Source: Pandoraea pneumonica
Lineage (GTDB): Bacteria > Pseudomonadota > Gammaproteobacteria > Burkholderiales > Burkholderiaceae
Length of the DNA: 64,000 nt
NCBI RefSeq assembly: GCF_902459645.1
Contig: NZ_CABPSK010000001.1
Coordinates: 744,001-808,000, forward strand
Direction: 5' to 3'
Numbering within the stretch: the first letter of the stretch is position 1; each line of letters begins with the position of its first letter. A program made the position numbers and the translations under genes. The notes beneath the pieces were generated by a model. It searched no databases. It was given only the letters and a program-made list of their open reading frames with translations, and was not told the DNA's origin. This document shows, piece after piece, positions 8,622 to 17,461 of this stretch.

Positions 8622-9862
8622 GGCTGCGGGCGCCCAAGAATCGTCTGCGCGACGCGATCGCGCAGATCCTTCAATACTGGCGATTCCTTCGAGGCTCCTA
8701 CGCGGTCGATAGCAATCAGGAGCCAGTAGTCATTGTCGTGATGGTAGATGTTCACAATGCGAGGCACTTTGTCGGGGCGGCTGACGGCGTGCGCCGTCCA
8801 CCGCTCCCAGGCCGGTCCAATCGTGTCGAATGTGCCGCCGTCTTCGAACTCGACGTGCGATGCATTGGCGTCCCGATATGCGCGAGCTCTGTCCTGTGTG
8901 GTCGAGTGGGGCATGGTGAAGCGATAGAGCAGCACGCCCATGGAGCCGTTGCCATCTTCGAGGGCGGCAACGGGGGGCAGGCCGTCGGTCGTTGGCGCCA
9001 CCTTCGTCGTGTGGTCGAGCCAGCGGTCCGGCATCTCGACAGAGTGTTTTGTGACGGGATTGACCCATGAGTGCGTAATTGGCCCGATGTCGTCGGAACT
9101 GTACTGCCGCATGCTTTTCCCGATATTGAGCAACAGGCCTACGCCAGCGAGAATGAACGGAATGGCGGCAAGGATCTTGCCGACGGTCGTCAGCCGCGCA
9201 TAGATGCGCACACGCGTACCCCGCTTGACGTCGTACGTCGCAGGTTTGCCGTGACTAATACGCCACAACTGGATGAGCGGCATGATCATGTTGAACATCC
9301 AGGCACCGCAGCCAAAGCCCGTACACCACAAGTACACATTTCGATTGAAGTAATCTCGTGTGGACAACCGCACGCCGTCTCGGTCGACAACTTCTAGTTT
9401 CAACACCTTCTTACCTAGCGTGTTGCCGAACACTGCTCGGATGGTGCCGTCGACGAGCAACGCGCTGAGCACGAGTGCGCAAGACAGCAAGAGGGTGATG
9501 AAGAATGGCGGGGCGACCGTCCAGGAGGCGGGGGATATGCCCGGCAGGGAAGATGCGACGAACGTGGACACCGCAATGACAGTCCATGCCGCTAGGCTTT
9601 GATCGATGAACCGGGCACCGAAACGGCGCATGGCGCCCGCGTCGTCGGTTTGGTCGGTAGCTTCGGGGGCCGCAGGGCGGGGCGGTAAGGGCGGCGGCCC
9701 ACCCGCCAAACGAGGTTCGGCAAAAGCCGGTGTCGCGACCGAGTCGGGCAACGGCGGAGGGCCGCTGCCAAAAACCGGTTCTACGCGGCCATCGCCCGCC
9801 CCGTCGCCTGGCGCCACGTAACGGACGCCGACAAGACTTTTCCACCACCCCGAAAGTGCCAT
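8618..9862 (-). CDS. RDD-family membrane protein with paralogous C-terminal domain
   Basis: 414 residues. A proline-rich N-terminal stretch (residues about 30-70, PPPLP repeats) leads into an RDD domain (MRRFGARFIDQSLAAWTVI, GNTLGKKVLKLEVVDRDG), then a membrane helix near 250. A C-terminal soluble domain begins HSWVNPVTKHSVEMPDRW, matching the W-x-NPVT start of the same domain in the downstream partner. There is no GYF_2 module here. It is the first gene of a two-gene minus-strand operon. The function is not recognisable. Confidence 0.78.
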   Translation of the reverse strand: MALSGWWKSLVGVRYVAPGDGAGDGRVEPVFGSGPPPLPDSVATPAFAEPRLAGGPPPLPPRPAAPEATDQTDDAGAMRRFGARFIDQSLAAWTVIAVSTFVASSLPGISPASWTVAPPFFITLLLSCALVLSALLVDGTIRAVFGNTLGKKVLKLEVVDRDGVRLSTRDYFNRNVYLWCTGFGCGAWMFNMIMPLIQLWRISHGKPATYDVKRGTRVRIYARLTTVGKILAAIPFILAGVGLLLNIGKSMRQYSSDDIGPITHSWVNPVTKHSVEMPDRWLDHTTKVAPTTDGLPPVAALEDGNGSMGVLLYRFTMPHSTTQDRARAYRDANASHVEFEDGGTFDTIGPAWERWTAHAVSRPDKVPRIVNIYHHDNDYWLLIAIDRVGASKESPVLKDLRDRVAQTILGRPQP

Positions 9863-10135
9863 GTGTGCCTCATTTTGGTGGCGTCTATCGCGCCCGCCAA
9901 TGATGTTGTGATCGCAACCGTTATGACCGGCTGTCGACGCTTCGTTTTACTTATGAATTAGGTAACGCGTTTCGAGCGTGTCGATTTTACGGGATGAAAT
10001 GGCACTCACGCCAGCGGGTGATCCGCACCGGTCTTGCATCCGCAGGCATTAAGCACAAACCCTAACCCGCAGGAGCATTGACAGCGCTAATTTGTCGACC
10101 GATGGTATACAGAATACTGAAACGGGTTCCCCACC
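9863..10135. other. Divergent intergenic region between RDD operon and amidase operon
   Basis: 273 bp without a gene. It contains the GntR-type operator at 10105-10117 and a TTGACA hexamer at 10078-10083. The half next to the RDD gene is moderately AT-rich (cgttttacttatgaattag) and is the likely RDD promoter region. I see no small ORF with a ribosome-binding site. Confidence 0.6.
10105..10117. promoter_or_regulatory. GntR-family operator copy 1 (amidase-MFS promoter)
   Basis: GTATACAGAATAC, the first of four copies of the consensus GTRTACAGWNTAC in this cluster. Its centre lies 25 bp before the amidase ATG. The position next to the start and the presence of the GntR gene at the cluster end suggest repression. 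Confidence 0.7.
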
Positions 10136-11641
10136 ATGACAGATTCCTCGGTCGACACTCGCAACGCAGATACGCTCTCGGCATCGGCGGCGGCACAAAC
10201 GCCGTGGCACTACGCCTCGATCACGGCGGCTCAGGCAGCCCTAGCGGGCAATGAGACGACCTCGGCTGTGCTCGTCGCGGCCTGCGAAACCGCGTGGCAC
10301 CGGGAGAATCCGCGCCTGAACGCCGTGGTGCTCAGCGATTTCGACCGGGCGTATACCGTTGCGCGCGCCCGTGACGCGGAGCGCCGCGCCGGGCAAGTGC
10401 GAGGGCCGCTGCACGGCGTGCCTTTCACGATCAAGGAATCGTTCGACGTCGAGGGGTGGCCGACGACCGTTGGCGATCCGGCGTTCAAAGGCAATGTGGC
10501 GGCGCGTCACGCGAGCGTTGTACAGCGCCTCGAAGACGCCGGTGCCATCTTGCTTGGCAAAACGAACGTGCCGATTTGGCTGCGCGATTGGCAGAGCTAC
10601 AACGAGGTGTATGGCACCACGCGTAACCCGCACGACATCACACGTACACCCGGCGGGTCGTCTGGAGGCAGCGCCGCAGCCGTGAGTTCCGGCATGGCGT
10701 TCTTCGACGTCGGCTCGGACATCGGCTCCTCGATCCGCAATCCGGCGCACTACTGCGGCATCTTCTCCCACAAAAGCACGCACGGGCTGGTTCCCCTCGA
10801 CGGGCATGGCCTGCCGGGCGGCGCTACGTTTCCCGATATCAATGTGGCTGGCCCGCTCGCGCGCAGTGCGGGTGACTTGGAATCGGTCCTCACGGCCATC
10901 GCCGGGCCGAGCGCTGATGCCGCGTGTGCCGTGCGTTTCGATCTGCCGAGATGTCAGGCGGGCGATCTGCGCGAGATTCGTTTCGGCGTTTTGTCCAACC
11001 ATCCGGTCGCAGAGGTCGATGCCGAGGTGGAGCAGTGCATCGTAGCGCTCGGCAAAGATCTCGAACGGCGCGGTGCCCGTGTGCAGTGGGACGCCCGCCC
11101 GGCGCTCGATGCGGCCGAATTGCTACGCGTCTACATGCTGTTGTTGCGGGCTGCCACGAGCGGGTATCTCGGTGACGAGGCTTTCGCTGCGTCGGTTTCG
11201 AGCGCTGCGGAGGTCGCCGAAGACGACCTGCAATACGCCTCGCTTCAGCACGTCGGGGCGGTCATGCGCCATCGCGACTGGCTGAAGCTCCAACCCTTGC
11301 GAGAGCGCTTCGCCGCCGCCTGGCGGGCGCTGTTCGAACAAGTCGACGTGCTGCTGTGCCCGGTCGCCGCGACCGCCGCTTTCCCGTTGAACGAGCAGGG
11401 TGCGCCGTGGCAGCGCACGCTCGATGTGAATGGGCGGGCGCAGCCGCTCACCACACAACTTTTCTGGGCCGGACACTCCGGCTTGTGCGGTTTGCCCTCG
11501 ACCGTGGCCCCCGCCGGGCGCACGGCTAGCGGGCTACCCGTGGGCGTGCAGATCGTGGCTCCGCTGTATCACGATTTGCGCGCCATTCACGTAGCCAGAT
11601 TGCTTGAAGCCGCCGGCTACACCTACGTACCACCCCGCTGA
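10136..11641 (+). CDS. Amidase signature family amidohydrolase
   Basis: 501 residues with the complete Ser-cisSer-Lys triad of amidase-signature enzymes: Lys100 in FTIKESFDV, cis-Ser175 in GGSSGGSAAAV, and nucleophile Ser199 in GSDIGSSIRNPA. The usual GGS before the nucleophile is GSS here. It hydrolyses an amide to acid and ammonia in the cytoplasm; the substrate is unknown. It lies 68 bp upstream of an MFS transporter, and operator copy 1 sits just before its start, so it belongs to the GntR regulon that includes the diiron oxidase. No strong ribosome-binding site is visible, and the start is taken from the frame. Confidence 0.88.
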   Translation: MTDSSVDTRNADTLSASAAAQTPWHYASITAAQAALAGNETTSAVLVAACETAWHRENPRLNAVVLSDFDRAYTVARARDAERRAGQVRGPLHGVPFTIKESFDVEGWPTTVGDPAFKGNVAARHASVVQRLEDAGAILLGKTNVPIWLRDWQSYNEVYGTTRNPHDITRTPGGSSGGSAAAVSSGMAFFDVGSDIGSSIRNPAHYCGIFSHKSTHGLVPLDGHGLPGGATFPDINVAGPLARSAGDLESVLTAIAGPSADAACAVRFDLPRCQAGDLREIRFGVLSNHPVAEVDAEVEQCIVALGKDLERRGARVQWDARPALDAAELLRVYMLLLRAATSGYLGDEAFAASVSSAAEVAEDDLQYASLQHVGAVMRHRDWLKLQPLRERFAAAWRALFEQVDVLLCPVAATAAFPLNEQGAPWQRTLDVNGRAQPLTTQLFWAGHSGLCGLPSTVAPAGRTASGLPVGVQIVAPLYHDLRAIHVARLLEAAGYTYVPPR

Positions 11642-11709
11642 AACGCCGACATCAACGCCAACAACTTTACTCACTCACAAAACCCACGACACCTAAGGAG
11701 GACACCGCT

Positions 11710-13038
11710 ATGTCCTGGCTGAACTCACTGTCGAAGAACGAGAAGCGTGCCTTTGCCGGCACGTTCATCGGCCACACGGTCGACGTCTACGACTTCATGA
11801 TCTATTCGTTTCTCATCCCCGTGCTGCTCACGACCTGGAGCATGAGCAAGGCAACGGCAGGCAGCATCGTGACGTACACGTTGATTGCTTCGCTCGTGGG
11901 CGCTATCGGCGCGGGGCTGCTCGCCGACCGTTATGGCCGCGTGCGGATTTTGCGCTGGACCATCGCGTTGTTCGCCCTCGCGTGCTTTGCCTGCGGCCTG
12001 ACAAATTCGCCGACGCAACTCGCCGTATTCCGCATCATTCAGGGGCTGGGTTTCGGGGGCGAATCGTCGTTGTGCATGGTGCTCGTGATGGAAACCATCC
12101 GTAATCCGGCGCATCGCGGCAAGTTCTCGGGCTTCACCGCAAGCAGCTATTCGTTCGGCTGGGCGCTGGCAGCGATTGCATACAGTGTGATCTTCAATTG
12201 GTTGCCGCCTGAGTGGGCATGGCGAGTCTGCTTGTTTATCGGCGTGGCGCCTGCGCTGCTCGTGTTCTGGCTGCGTCGCAATCTTGAAGAACCGGAAGCC
12301 TTCACGCGGACGCTCGCCGAGCGCGGCGCGACGAGCCCGCTCAAGACGCTGCAAGGGGTATTCAGCGGGAAGCTACTGGCGCGCACGTTCTTGTGCAGCT
12401 TGCTCTCGGGCGGCATGCTCGGCGCTTATTACGCCATTGCAACGTGGATGCCGACGTGGCTCAAGACGGAACGCGGCCTCTCGGTGACCGGCACCGGCAT
12501 GTGGCTCGCGATCACCATCGTCGGCTCGATCGTCGGCTACGCCGTCGGCGCATGGTGTACGGACAAACTGGGTCGCCGCCCGACGTACATCCTGTTTGCG
12601 CTCGGCGCGTTCGTCATGAGCATCGCCTATATGCTGATTCCGGCCCCCATGCCCGTCATGATGGTGCTCGGCTTCCTCATGGGCGTGTTGATGCAGGGCA
12701 CTTTCGCGGGCGTCGCCGCCACGATCTCAGAAACCTATCCGCATGAAATTCGCGCCACCGGCTACGGCGTGGCATATAACGCCGGGCGTGTCATCGGCTC
12801 GTTCTTCCCGTTCATGGCCGGCTGGCTTGCCACAGGGCACATGACCCTCACGCTCGCCATTCCCATCGTTGCCGCAGTGGGCTACGGCATGGTCATCGTT
12901 GCTGCATGGCTGCTGCCCGAAACGAACGGCATCGCGCTCGACGCCATTGAACCCGCTCATGCCGGTACGGCAAGCGTTGCATCGTCGTCTGCCATGGCTC
13001 ACGCCGTGCCTGTCTCCGTCCGAAAGGCGGCCGAATAA
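11710..13038 (+). CDS. MFS transporter (aromatic-acid/sialate:H+ symporter-like)
   Basis: 442 residues, about 12 transmembrane helices. The loop 2-3 motif LLADRYGRVRILR and the loop with ETYPHEIRATGYGVAYNAGR place it in the metabolite:H+ symporter group of the major facilitator superfamily. A very strong ribosome-binding site (TAAGGAGG) precedes the ATG. It follows the amidase on the same strand and probably imports the substrate of the pathway. The tail (residues about 415-442) is alanine-rich and not part of the fold. Confidence 0.88.
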   Translation: MSWLNSLSKNEKRAFAGTFIGHTVDVYDFMIYSFLIPVLLTTWSMSKATAGSIVTYTLIASLVGAIGAGLLADRYGRVRILRWTIALFALACFACGLTNSPTQLAVFRIIQGLGFGGESSLCMVLVMETIRNPAHRGKFSGFTASSYSFGWALAAIAYSVIFNWLPPEWAWRVCLFIGVAPALLVFWLRRNLEEPEAFTRTLAERGATSPLKTLQGVFSGKLLARTFLCSLLSGGMLGAYYAIATWMPTWLKTERGLSVTGTGMWLAITIVGSIVGYAVGAWCTDKLGRRPTYILFALGAFVMSIAYMLIPAPMPVMMVLGFLMGVLMQGTFAGVAATISETYPHEIRATGYGVAYNAGRVIGSFFPFMAGWLATGHMTLTLAIPIVAAVGYGMVIVAAWLLPETNGIALDAIEPAHAGTASVASSSAMAHAVPVSVRKAAE

Positions 13039-13104
13039 GCTAACCGTTTTCGCGGGATCGCCCCGCACACCGTAATTCACTGCATTGGCATTTTCGTAAA
13101 ACCT

Positions 13105-13117
13105 GTATACAGTGTAC
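13105..13117. promoter_or_regulatory. GntR-family operator copy 2 (diiron oxidase promoter)
   Basis: GTATACAGTGTAC within the 15-bp near-palindrome TGTATACAGTGTACA (13104-13118). A TTGGCA hexamer at 13085-13090 could be the -35, which would place the operator over the -10 region, as expected for a repressor site. Confidence 0.75.
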
Positions 13118-13187
13118 AAAAATGACAAAACGAAGCCCGGCATCTTTCGATGCGCAGGCTTATCCACTTGAAACCAAGGAGTCTGAA

Positions 13188-13919
13188 ATGGCAGAGCTGA
13201 TGGACCGCGAGACTTTCCGTGCGGCACTCGAAGAAGCAATCAAGGGCAAGAGCGCGAACAAGGCACCGTTCAGCGTGGCGTGGGCCAGCGGCAAGCTGAC
13301 GCGCGAGCACCTTGCCCGCTGGGCGGAGAACCACTACCACTACGTCGGGCCGTTTGCCGATTACCTCGGCTATCTGTACGCCCGCACGCCGGACCACATG
13401 ACGGAGGCGAAGGACTTTTTGCTCGCCAACATGTACGAGGAGGAAATCGGGGGCGATCGCCACACCGACCTGCTGATCCGCTTTGCCGAAGCGTGTGGCA
13501 CGACGCGTGAGCGCGTAGTCGACCCGGACAACATGTCGCCGACCACGCGAGGCCTGCAAAGCTGGTGCTACGCCGTCGCCATGCGCGAAGACCCGGTGGT
13601 CGCAGTCGCGGGGCTGGTCGTCGGGCTGGAATCGCAGGTGCCGTCGATCTATCGCAAACAAACGCCGACGCTGCGCGACACCTACAAGTTCACCGACGAG
13701 GAAGTCGAGTTCTTCGACTTGCACATCGTCTCGGATGAAATTCACGGCGAACGCGGCTACCAAATCGTGCTTGAGAACGCCAACACGCCGGAGCTGCAAC
13801 AACGCTGCCTGAAGATTTGCGAGATCGGTGCGCAAATGCGTTTGCTTTATACGACGGCGCTGTACTACGACTACGTCGAGCAAGAGATTCCGCTGCCCGA
13901 ATTGGGGCTTGCGGCCTAA
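13188..13919 (+). CDS. PqqC/TenA-like heme-oxygenase-like diiron oxidase (HDO)
   Basis: 243 residues, all helical in character. It carries the full metal-ligand pattern of HDO enzymes: Glu85-x6-His92 (EEIGGDRH), Glu148 (GLESQ), and His179-x3-Asp183-x2-His186 (HIVSDEIH). This is the same spacing as in chlamydial CADD, so a dinuclear Fe (or Fe/Mn) site and O2 chemistry are likely; it is not a PQQ synthase by context. I chose the ATG at 13188, which has AAGGAG 6 bp upstream, over 13122, which directly abuts the operator. It heads the operon with aldehyde dehydrogenase, HbpS-like protein and a [2Fe-2S] reductase. HDOs perform N-oxygenation, desaturation or C-C cleavage; which one applies here is open. 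Confidence 0.85.
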   Translation: MAELMDRETFRAALEEAIKGKSANKAPFSVAWASGKLTREHLARWAENHYHYVGPFADYLGYLYARTPDHMTEAKDFLLANMYEEEIGGDRHTDLLIRFAEACGTTRERVVDPDNMSPTTRGLQSWCYAVAMREDPVVAVAGLVVGLESQVPSIYRKQTPTLRDTYKFTDEEVEFFDLHIVSDEIHGERGYQIVLENANTPELQQRCLKICEIGAQMRLLYTTALYYDYVEQEIPLPELGLAA

Positions 13920-13944
13920 GCGATATCGGCAACCCAGCGGCAAC

Positions 13945-13965
13945 CCCGCGCCGATACGGCGCGGG
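13945..13965 (+). terminator. Intra-operon hairpin after the diiron oxidase gene
   Basis: A perfect 8-bp stem, CCCGCGCC and GGCGCGGG, with loop GATAC, followed by TCTTCC. It lies in the 78-bp gap between the HDO and aldehyde dehydrogenase genes. It may attenuate downstream expression or stabilise the HDO mRNA; the T-run is too weak for a complete terminator. Confidence 0.6.
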
Positions 13966-13997
13966 TCTTCCCGCCAATTTGTAGGACTGTTGCATTC

Positions 13998-15452
13998 ATG
14001 ACAACCGTGCCCACGTTTCTGAATTACATCGACGGCGAATGGTGCGCGAGCCGCTCGGGCGCCACCTTCGAGAACGTCAATCCGGCCGATACGCGCGACG
14101 TCGTCGGCCAGTTTCAGGCCTCGGGTGAGGCCGATGCGCAGGCTGCCGTTCGCGCCGCTGCCTCGGCATTTGCCAACTGGAAACGCCTCTCGCCGGGCGC
14201 ACGCGCCAAGATACTGTTGGCCGCGAGCGCCTATCTGGAACAGCACGCCGAGCGTTTCGGCGAAGAACTCACGCGCGAGGAAGGGAAGCAGAAAAACCTC
14301 GCGGTCGACGAATTCATGCGCGCGGCGCAGACGTTGCGTTACTACGCCGTCGAAGCGCAGTCGTACGGCGGCGAGACTTTCCCCAACGACGATGCCGACA
14401 TGGCGGTGTACACGGTGCGCGAGCCGTTGGGCGTCGTGACGGTGATTTCGCCTTGGAATTTCCCCGTCTCGATTCCCGCGCGGAAGATCGCTCCGGCGCT
14501 GATCTGCGGCAACACGGTGGTGTTCAAACCCGCGACGGATGCCCCGCTGAGCGGATTGCGCCTGACGGAAGCATTCGTGCAGGCGGGTATCCCCAAGGGG
14601 GTGCTGAATTTCGTCACAGGGAGCGCTTCTGCCGTCGGGCCGGTACTCGTGGGCGCGCGTGAAGTGAAAGCGATTTCATTCACCGGATCGACCTCGGCGG
14701 GAGAGCAAATCCACCGCGCGGCGTCGATGTCGACGCGCACGCAAATGGAGCTCGGTGGCAAGAACCCGTTGATTGTGCTCGACGAAAAAGACATCGATCG
14801 CGCCGTCGATCTCACGATCAAGGGCGGCTTTTCGCTGACCGGCCAGGCATGCACGGGCACAAGCCGTGTGCTGGTCGCGCGCGGGATTCGCGCGGCGTTC
14901 GTCGAGCGTCTTGCTGCCCGCACGACAGCGCTGAAGATTGGCAACGGTCTGCAACCGGGTATCGATATCGGCCCGCTGGCAACGGCAGGGCAGTTGCGCA
15001 CGGTACTCGACTACATCGAGATCGGCAAAAGCGAAGCCACGCTCGTTTGCGGCGGTCAGCAACTCACGCAAGACGCTTATGCCCACGGCTATTTCGTCAC
15101 GCCGGCCATCTTTGCCGACGTGCCACGGAATGCCCGAATCGCACGCGAAGAGATCTTCGGCCCGGTCATCGCGGTGATCGATGTGGACGGCTACGACGAC
15201 GCCATCGCGGTCGCGAACGACAGCGACTATGGTCTTGCCGCCTCGCTGGTCACTCAGGACGTGCGGCTGATGCACCGGTTCGCCAACGACATCGAAGCGG
15301 GCACCGTCAAGATCAACCGCACCACCACCGGCAATCTCATCAATGCCCCGTTCGGTGGGCTCAAGCAGTCGAGCACGGCGACATTTCGCGAGTCGGGCCG
15401 CGACGGGCTCGAGTTCTATCAACAGATCAAGACGGTTTACCGGGGCGTCTGA
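13998..15452 (+). CDS. NAD(P)-dependent aldehyde dehydrogenase
   Basis: 484 residues, standard ALDH length, with oxyanion Asn154 (SPWNFPVS), general base Glu251 (ELGGKNP) and catalytic Cys285 (GQACTGTSR). It oxidises an aldehyde to the acid. The GQACTGTSR loop and overall look recall the vanillin/ketoglutarate-semialdehyde group, but the substrate is not certain. In context it would consume an aldehyde released by the diiron oxidase encoded 78 bp upstream. The HbpS-like gene follows after 32 bp. Confidence 0.92.
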   Translation: MTTVPTFLNYIDGEWCASRSGATFENVNPADTRDVVGQFQASGEADAQAAVRAAASAFANWKRLSPGARAKILLAASAYLEQHAERFGEELTREEGKQKNLAVDEFMRAAQTLRYYAVEAQSYGGETFPNDDADMAVYTVREPLGVVTVISPWNFPVSIPARKIAPALICGNTVVFKPATDAPLSGLRLTEAFVQAGIPKGVLNFVTGSASAVGPVLVGAREVKAISFTGSTSAGEQIHRAASMSTRTQMELGGKNPLIVLDEKDIDRAVDLTIKGGFSLTGQACTGTSRVLVARGIRAAFVERLAARTTALKIGNGLQPGIDIGPLATAGQLRTVLDYIEIGKSEATLVCGGQQLTQDAYAHGYFVTPAIFADVPRNARIAREEIFGPVIAVIDVDGYDDAIAVANDSDYGLAASLVTQDVRLMHRFANDIEAGTVKINRTTTGNLINAPFGGLKQSSTATFRESGRDGLEFYQQIKTVYRGV

Positions 15453-15484
15453 CGCCCGCCAACTCACGACATCTCTCATCAGCC

Positions 15485-15964
15485 ATGAAGCCATTTTTCA
15501 AACTTGAACTCGCCGAAGCCCGCCACATGATCGCCGCCGCCGTGGCGCGCTCGCAGGCAATCGGCGTCCTTGAATCGATCTGCGTGGTCGACGAAGGCGG
15601 ATTTCCGCTGGCGCTGGAACGCATGGACGGCGGCCGTATCACCGGGCCGCAAATCGCATGGAATAAGGCATTTACCGCGGCCGGGCACAAGCGTTCGACG
15701 CACTTGTTCACCACGCCGCCCAACGGTCCGGCGCTGCCCGGCAACGAGGCGTTCGGTATCCAGTGGAGTTTCGAAGGGAAGTTTGCGGCGTTCGTCGGCG
15801 GCTTCCCGATCGTGGTCGACAAGCAAGTGGTTGGGGGGATTGGCCTGTCTGGCGGCAACGGCGAACAAGACACACAGGCTGGGCTCGCAGGTTTGGCCGC
15901 GTTGCAGGAGTTGCTGCGCGAGAGCGGGCGCGAAGTGCTCGTTCAGGCCGACATCAAGCTTTGA
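15485..15964 (+). CDS. GlcG/HbpS-like heme-binding-family protein
   Basis: 159 residues of the HbpS/GlcG (DUF336) family. Typical segments are ICVVDEGGFPLALERMDG, AWNKAFTAAGHKRST and the glycine-rich VVGGIGLSGGNGEQD. No signal peptide is present, so it is cytoplasmic. Members often sit in oxidative catabolic operons, and some bind heme or cobalamin, but their catalytic role is mostly unclear. It lies between the aldehyde dehydrogenase and the [2Fe-2S] reductase; the reductase starts 13 bp after its stop, so they are clearly co-transcribed. Confidence 0.85.
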   Translation: MKPFFKLELAEARHMIAAAVARSQAIGVLESICVVDEGGFPLALERMDGGRITGPQIAWNKAFTAAGHKRSTHLFTTPPNGPALPGNEAFGIQWSFEGKFAAFVGGFPIVVDKQVVGGIGLSGGNGEQDTQAGLAGLAALQELLRESGREVLVQADIKL

Positions 15965-15977
15965 CCGGAGGTTGCAC

Positions 15978-17024
15978 GTGAGCTATCGAATCACATGGCT
16001 CGAAGCCCAGCGAAGCTTCGACGCCGCGCCCGACGAAACGGTGCTTGAAGCGGCGCGGCGTGCGGGCGTGGCGCTGCCGTCAGAGTGTGAGTTTGGCGGT
16101 TGCGGCACGTGCCGCGTCAAGGTGCAGCAAGGGCATGTACAGTACGACGAGCGTCCGATCGCGCTTTCGCAAGAAGAAGCGGACGCCGGGGAGGCGCTGA
16201 TGTGTCAGGCCCGGGCGTGCACGGACTTGGTCATCAGTACCGAGCGCATGCTGGCTGCCCCTGCGCCGTCACGTCGGCGCAAGGCGCACGTGCTGCACAC
16301 GGAGGCACTAAGCCGGGACGTGACACGGCTCGTGCTGACGTTCCCCGACGGCGAGCCATGGGTCTATCGTCCGGGGCAGTACGTCAACGTGCTGCCGGGC
16401 GACACGGGGCCGCGGAGTTTCTCGATTGCCTCTCGCGTTGATGCCGTAGGCACAGAGCAGACGACGAGCGGGCCAGTCTCGCTCGAACTGCACATCCGGC
16501 GTATCGAAGGGGGCTACTTCACGCAGACGCGCCTTAGTGCGCTGCGCCCCGGCGATGCGCTCGACGTCGAAGCCCCCTTGGGCGGTTTCGGATATCACGA
16601 GGACGACTACCGGCCGATCGTGATGGTCGCCACTGGCACGGGCATCGCACCATTGCGCAGCATGTTGGCCGAAATGCTCGGCAGTGGCGATACGCCGCCG
16701 GTGGATTTGTACTGGGGCGGCCGTACGCAAGAGGCGCTGTATCTGCACGAAGAACTGACCCAACTCGCGCAACAGCACGAAGATTTCCGCTATGTGCCTG
16801 TGTTGTCGCGCCCCGACGCGGCGTGGCAGGGCGCGCGCGGCTATGTGCAGGACGCCGTGCTGGCAGATCATCCCGACCTGTCGGAACACGCGCTGTACCT
16901 TTGCGGTTCGCCGGTCATGATTGGCGATGCGCGCCGGGCTTTCATGGCAAACGGTGCCAGCGTGCGTTACCTGTATGTCGACAGCTTCACGTTTCAACAT
17001 TTGCCGGTCGAAGTCGCAGCATAA
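15978..17024 (+). CDS. [2Fe-2S] ferredoxin / FAD / NAD(P)H oxidoreductase (electron supply for oxygenase)
   Basis: 348 residues starting at a GTG with GGAGG 7 bp upstream. Residues 1-90 are a plant-type ferredoxin domain with cluster ligands Cys37, Cys42, Cys45 and Cys76 (CEFGGCGTC, then LMCQAR). Residues about 100-200 bind FAD (RSFSIAS) and about 210-348 bind NAD(P)H (TGTGIAPLRSM, YLCGSPVMI). The order ferredoxin-FAD-NAD is that of reductases serving ring-hydroxylating and diiron oxygenases. It is the obvious electron donor for the HDO of this operon. Confidence 0.9.
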   Translation: MSYRITWLEAQRSFDAAPDETVLEAARRAGVALPSECEFGGCGTCRVKVQQGHVQYDERPIALSQEEADAGEALMCQARACTDLVISTERMLAAPAPSRRRKAHVLHTEALSRDVTRLVLTFPDGEPWVYRPGQYVNVLPGDTGPRSFSIASRVDAVGTEQTTSGPVSLELHIRRIEGGYFTQTRLSALRPGDALDVEAPLGGFGYHEDDYRPIVMVATGTGIAPLRSMLAEMLGSGDTPPVDLYWGGRTQEALYLHEELTQLAQQHEDFRYVPVLSRPDAAWQGARGYVQDAVLADHPDLSEHALYLCGSPVMIGDARRAFMANGASVRYLYVDSFTFQHLPVEVAA

Positions 17025-17068
17025 GCCCTCGTAGGGAAACGACTCGTTGCTGGGTTGGTAAATTAACG

Positions 17069-17081
17069 GTATACAGTATAC
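17069..17081. promoter_or_regulatory. GntR-family operator copy 3 (ferredoxin promoter)
   Basis: GTATACAGTATAC, the most symmetric copy (GTATAC-A-GTATAC). A TTGCTG hexamer at 17047-17052 lies 17 bp before TATACA (17070-17075), so the operator covers the probable -10. Confidence 0.78.
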
Positions 17082-17110
17082 GTAATAGTGATTCAGTCTC
17101 AGGAGGATGC

Positions 17111-17422
17111 ATGCCAGTCGTCGTGTTCCATCGCAACGGGCAAACGTACCGGGAAGAAGTGAAAGCCAATACCAATCTCGTCGTGCGTGCGGGCATCAAG
17201 CAGTTCCCGTTTCCGCATCTGCGTTACGAGTGCGGCATGGGCAAATGCGCGCGCTGTGCTTGCCGGGTACTGGCCGGGGAGGCGCATTTGCCAGCGCCCA
17301 ACTGGAAAGAGAAGAAGCAATTGGGCGAGCGGCTCGATGCGGGGTACCGGCTGGTCTGCCAACTGTGGATTGAGCACGACATCGAACTGGAACAGGCCGA
17401 CGACCCGCCGGCAGCGCTTTGA
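17111..17422 (+). CDS. Plant-type [2Fe-2S] ferredoxin
   Basis: 103 residues with C-x4-C-x2-C (Cys41, Cys46, Cys49) and the distal Cys83, the ligand set of a plant-type [2Fe-2S] cluster. The spacing KFP-type loop and the acidic tail (ELEQADD) fit an electron-transfer partner. AGGAGG directly precedes the ATG. It has its own operator copy 3 and promoter, separate from the reductase operon. It could link the reductase to the diiron oxidase. Confidence 0.88.
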   Translation: MPVVVFHRNGQTYREEVKANTNLVVRAGIKQFPFPHLRYECGMGKCARCACRVLAGEAHLPAPNWKEKKQLGERLDAGYRLVCQLWIEHDIELEQADDPPAAL

Positions 17423-17461
17423 CGGTTGCGGGCAAGCGCGCATCTGTAACGAGGAAATCGA

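Noticed and set aside
13188-13919. Calling this gene pqqC (PQQ biosynthesis)
   Set aside because: No other pqq genes are near, and the protein keeps the dimetal ligand set of HDO enzymes, whereas PqqC is cofactorless.
13077-14246. Minus-strand 389-codon ORF across the diiron oxidase and ALDH genes
   Set aside because: It runs across two real genes and their spacer, with shadow composition.
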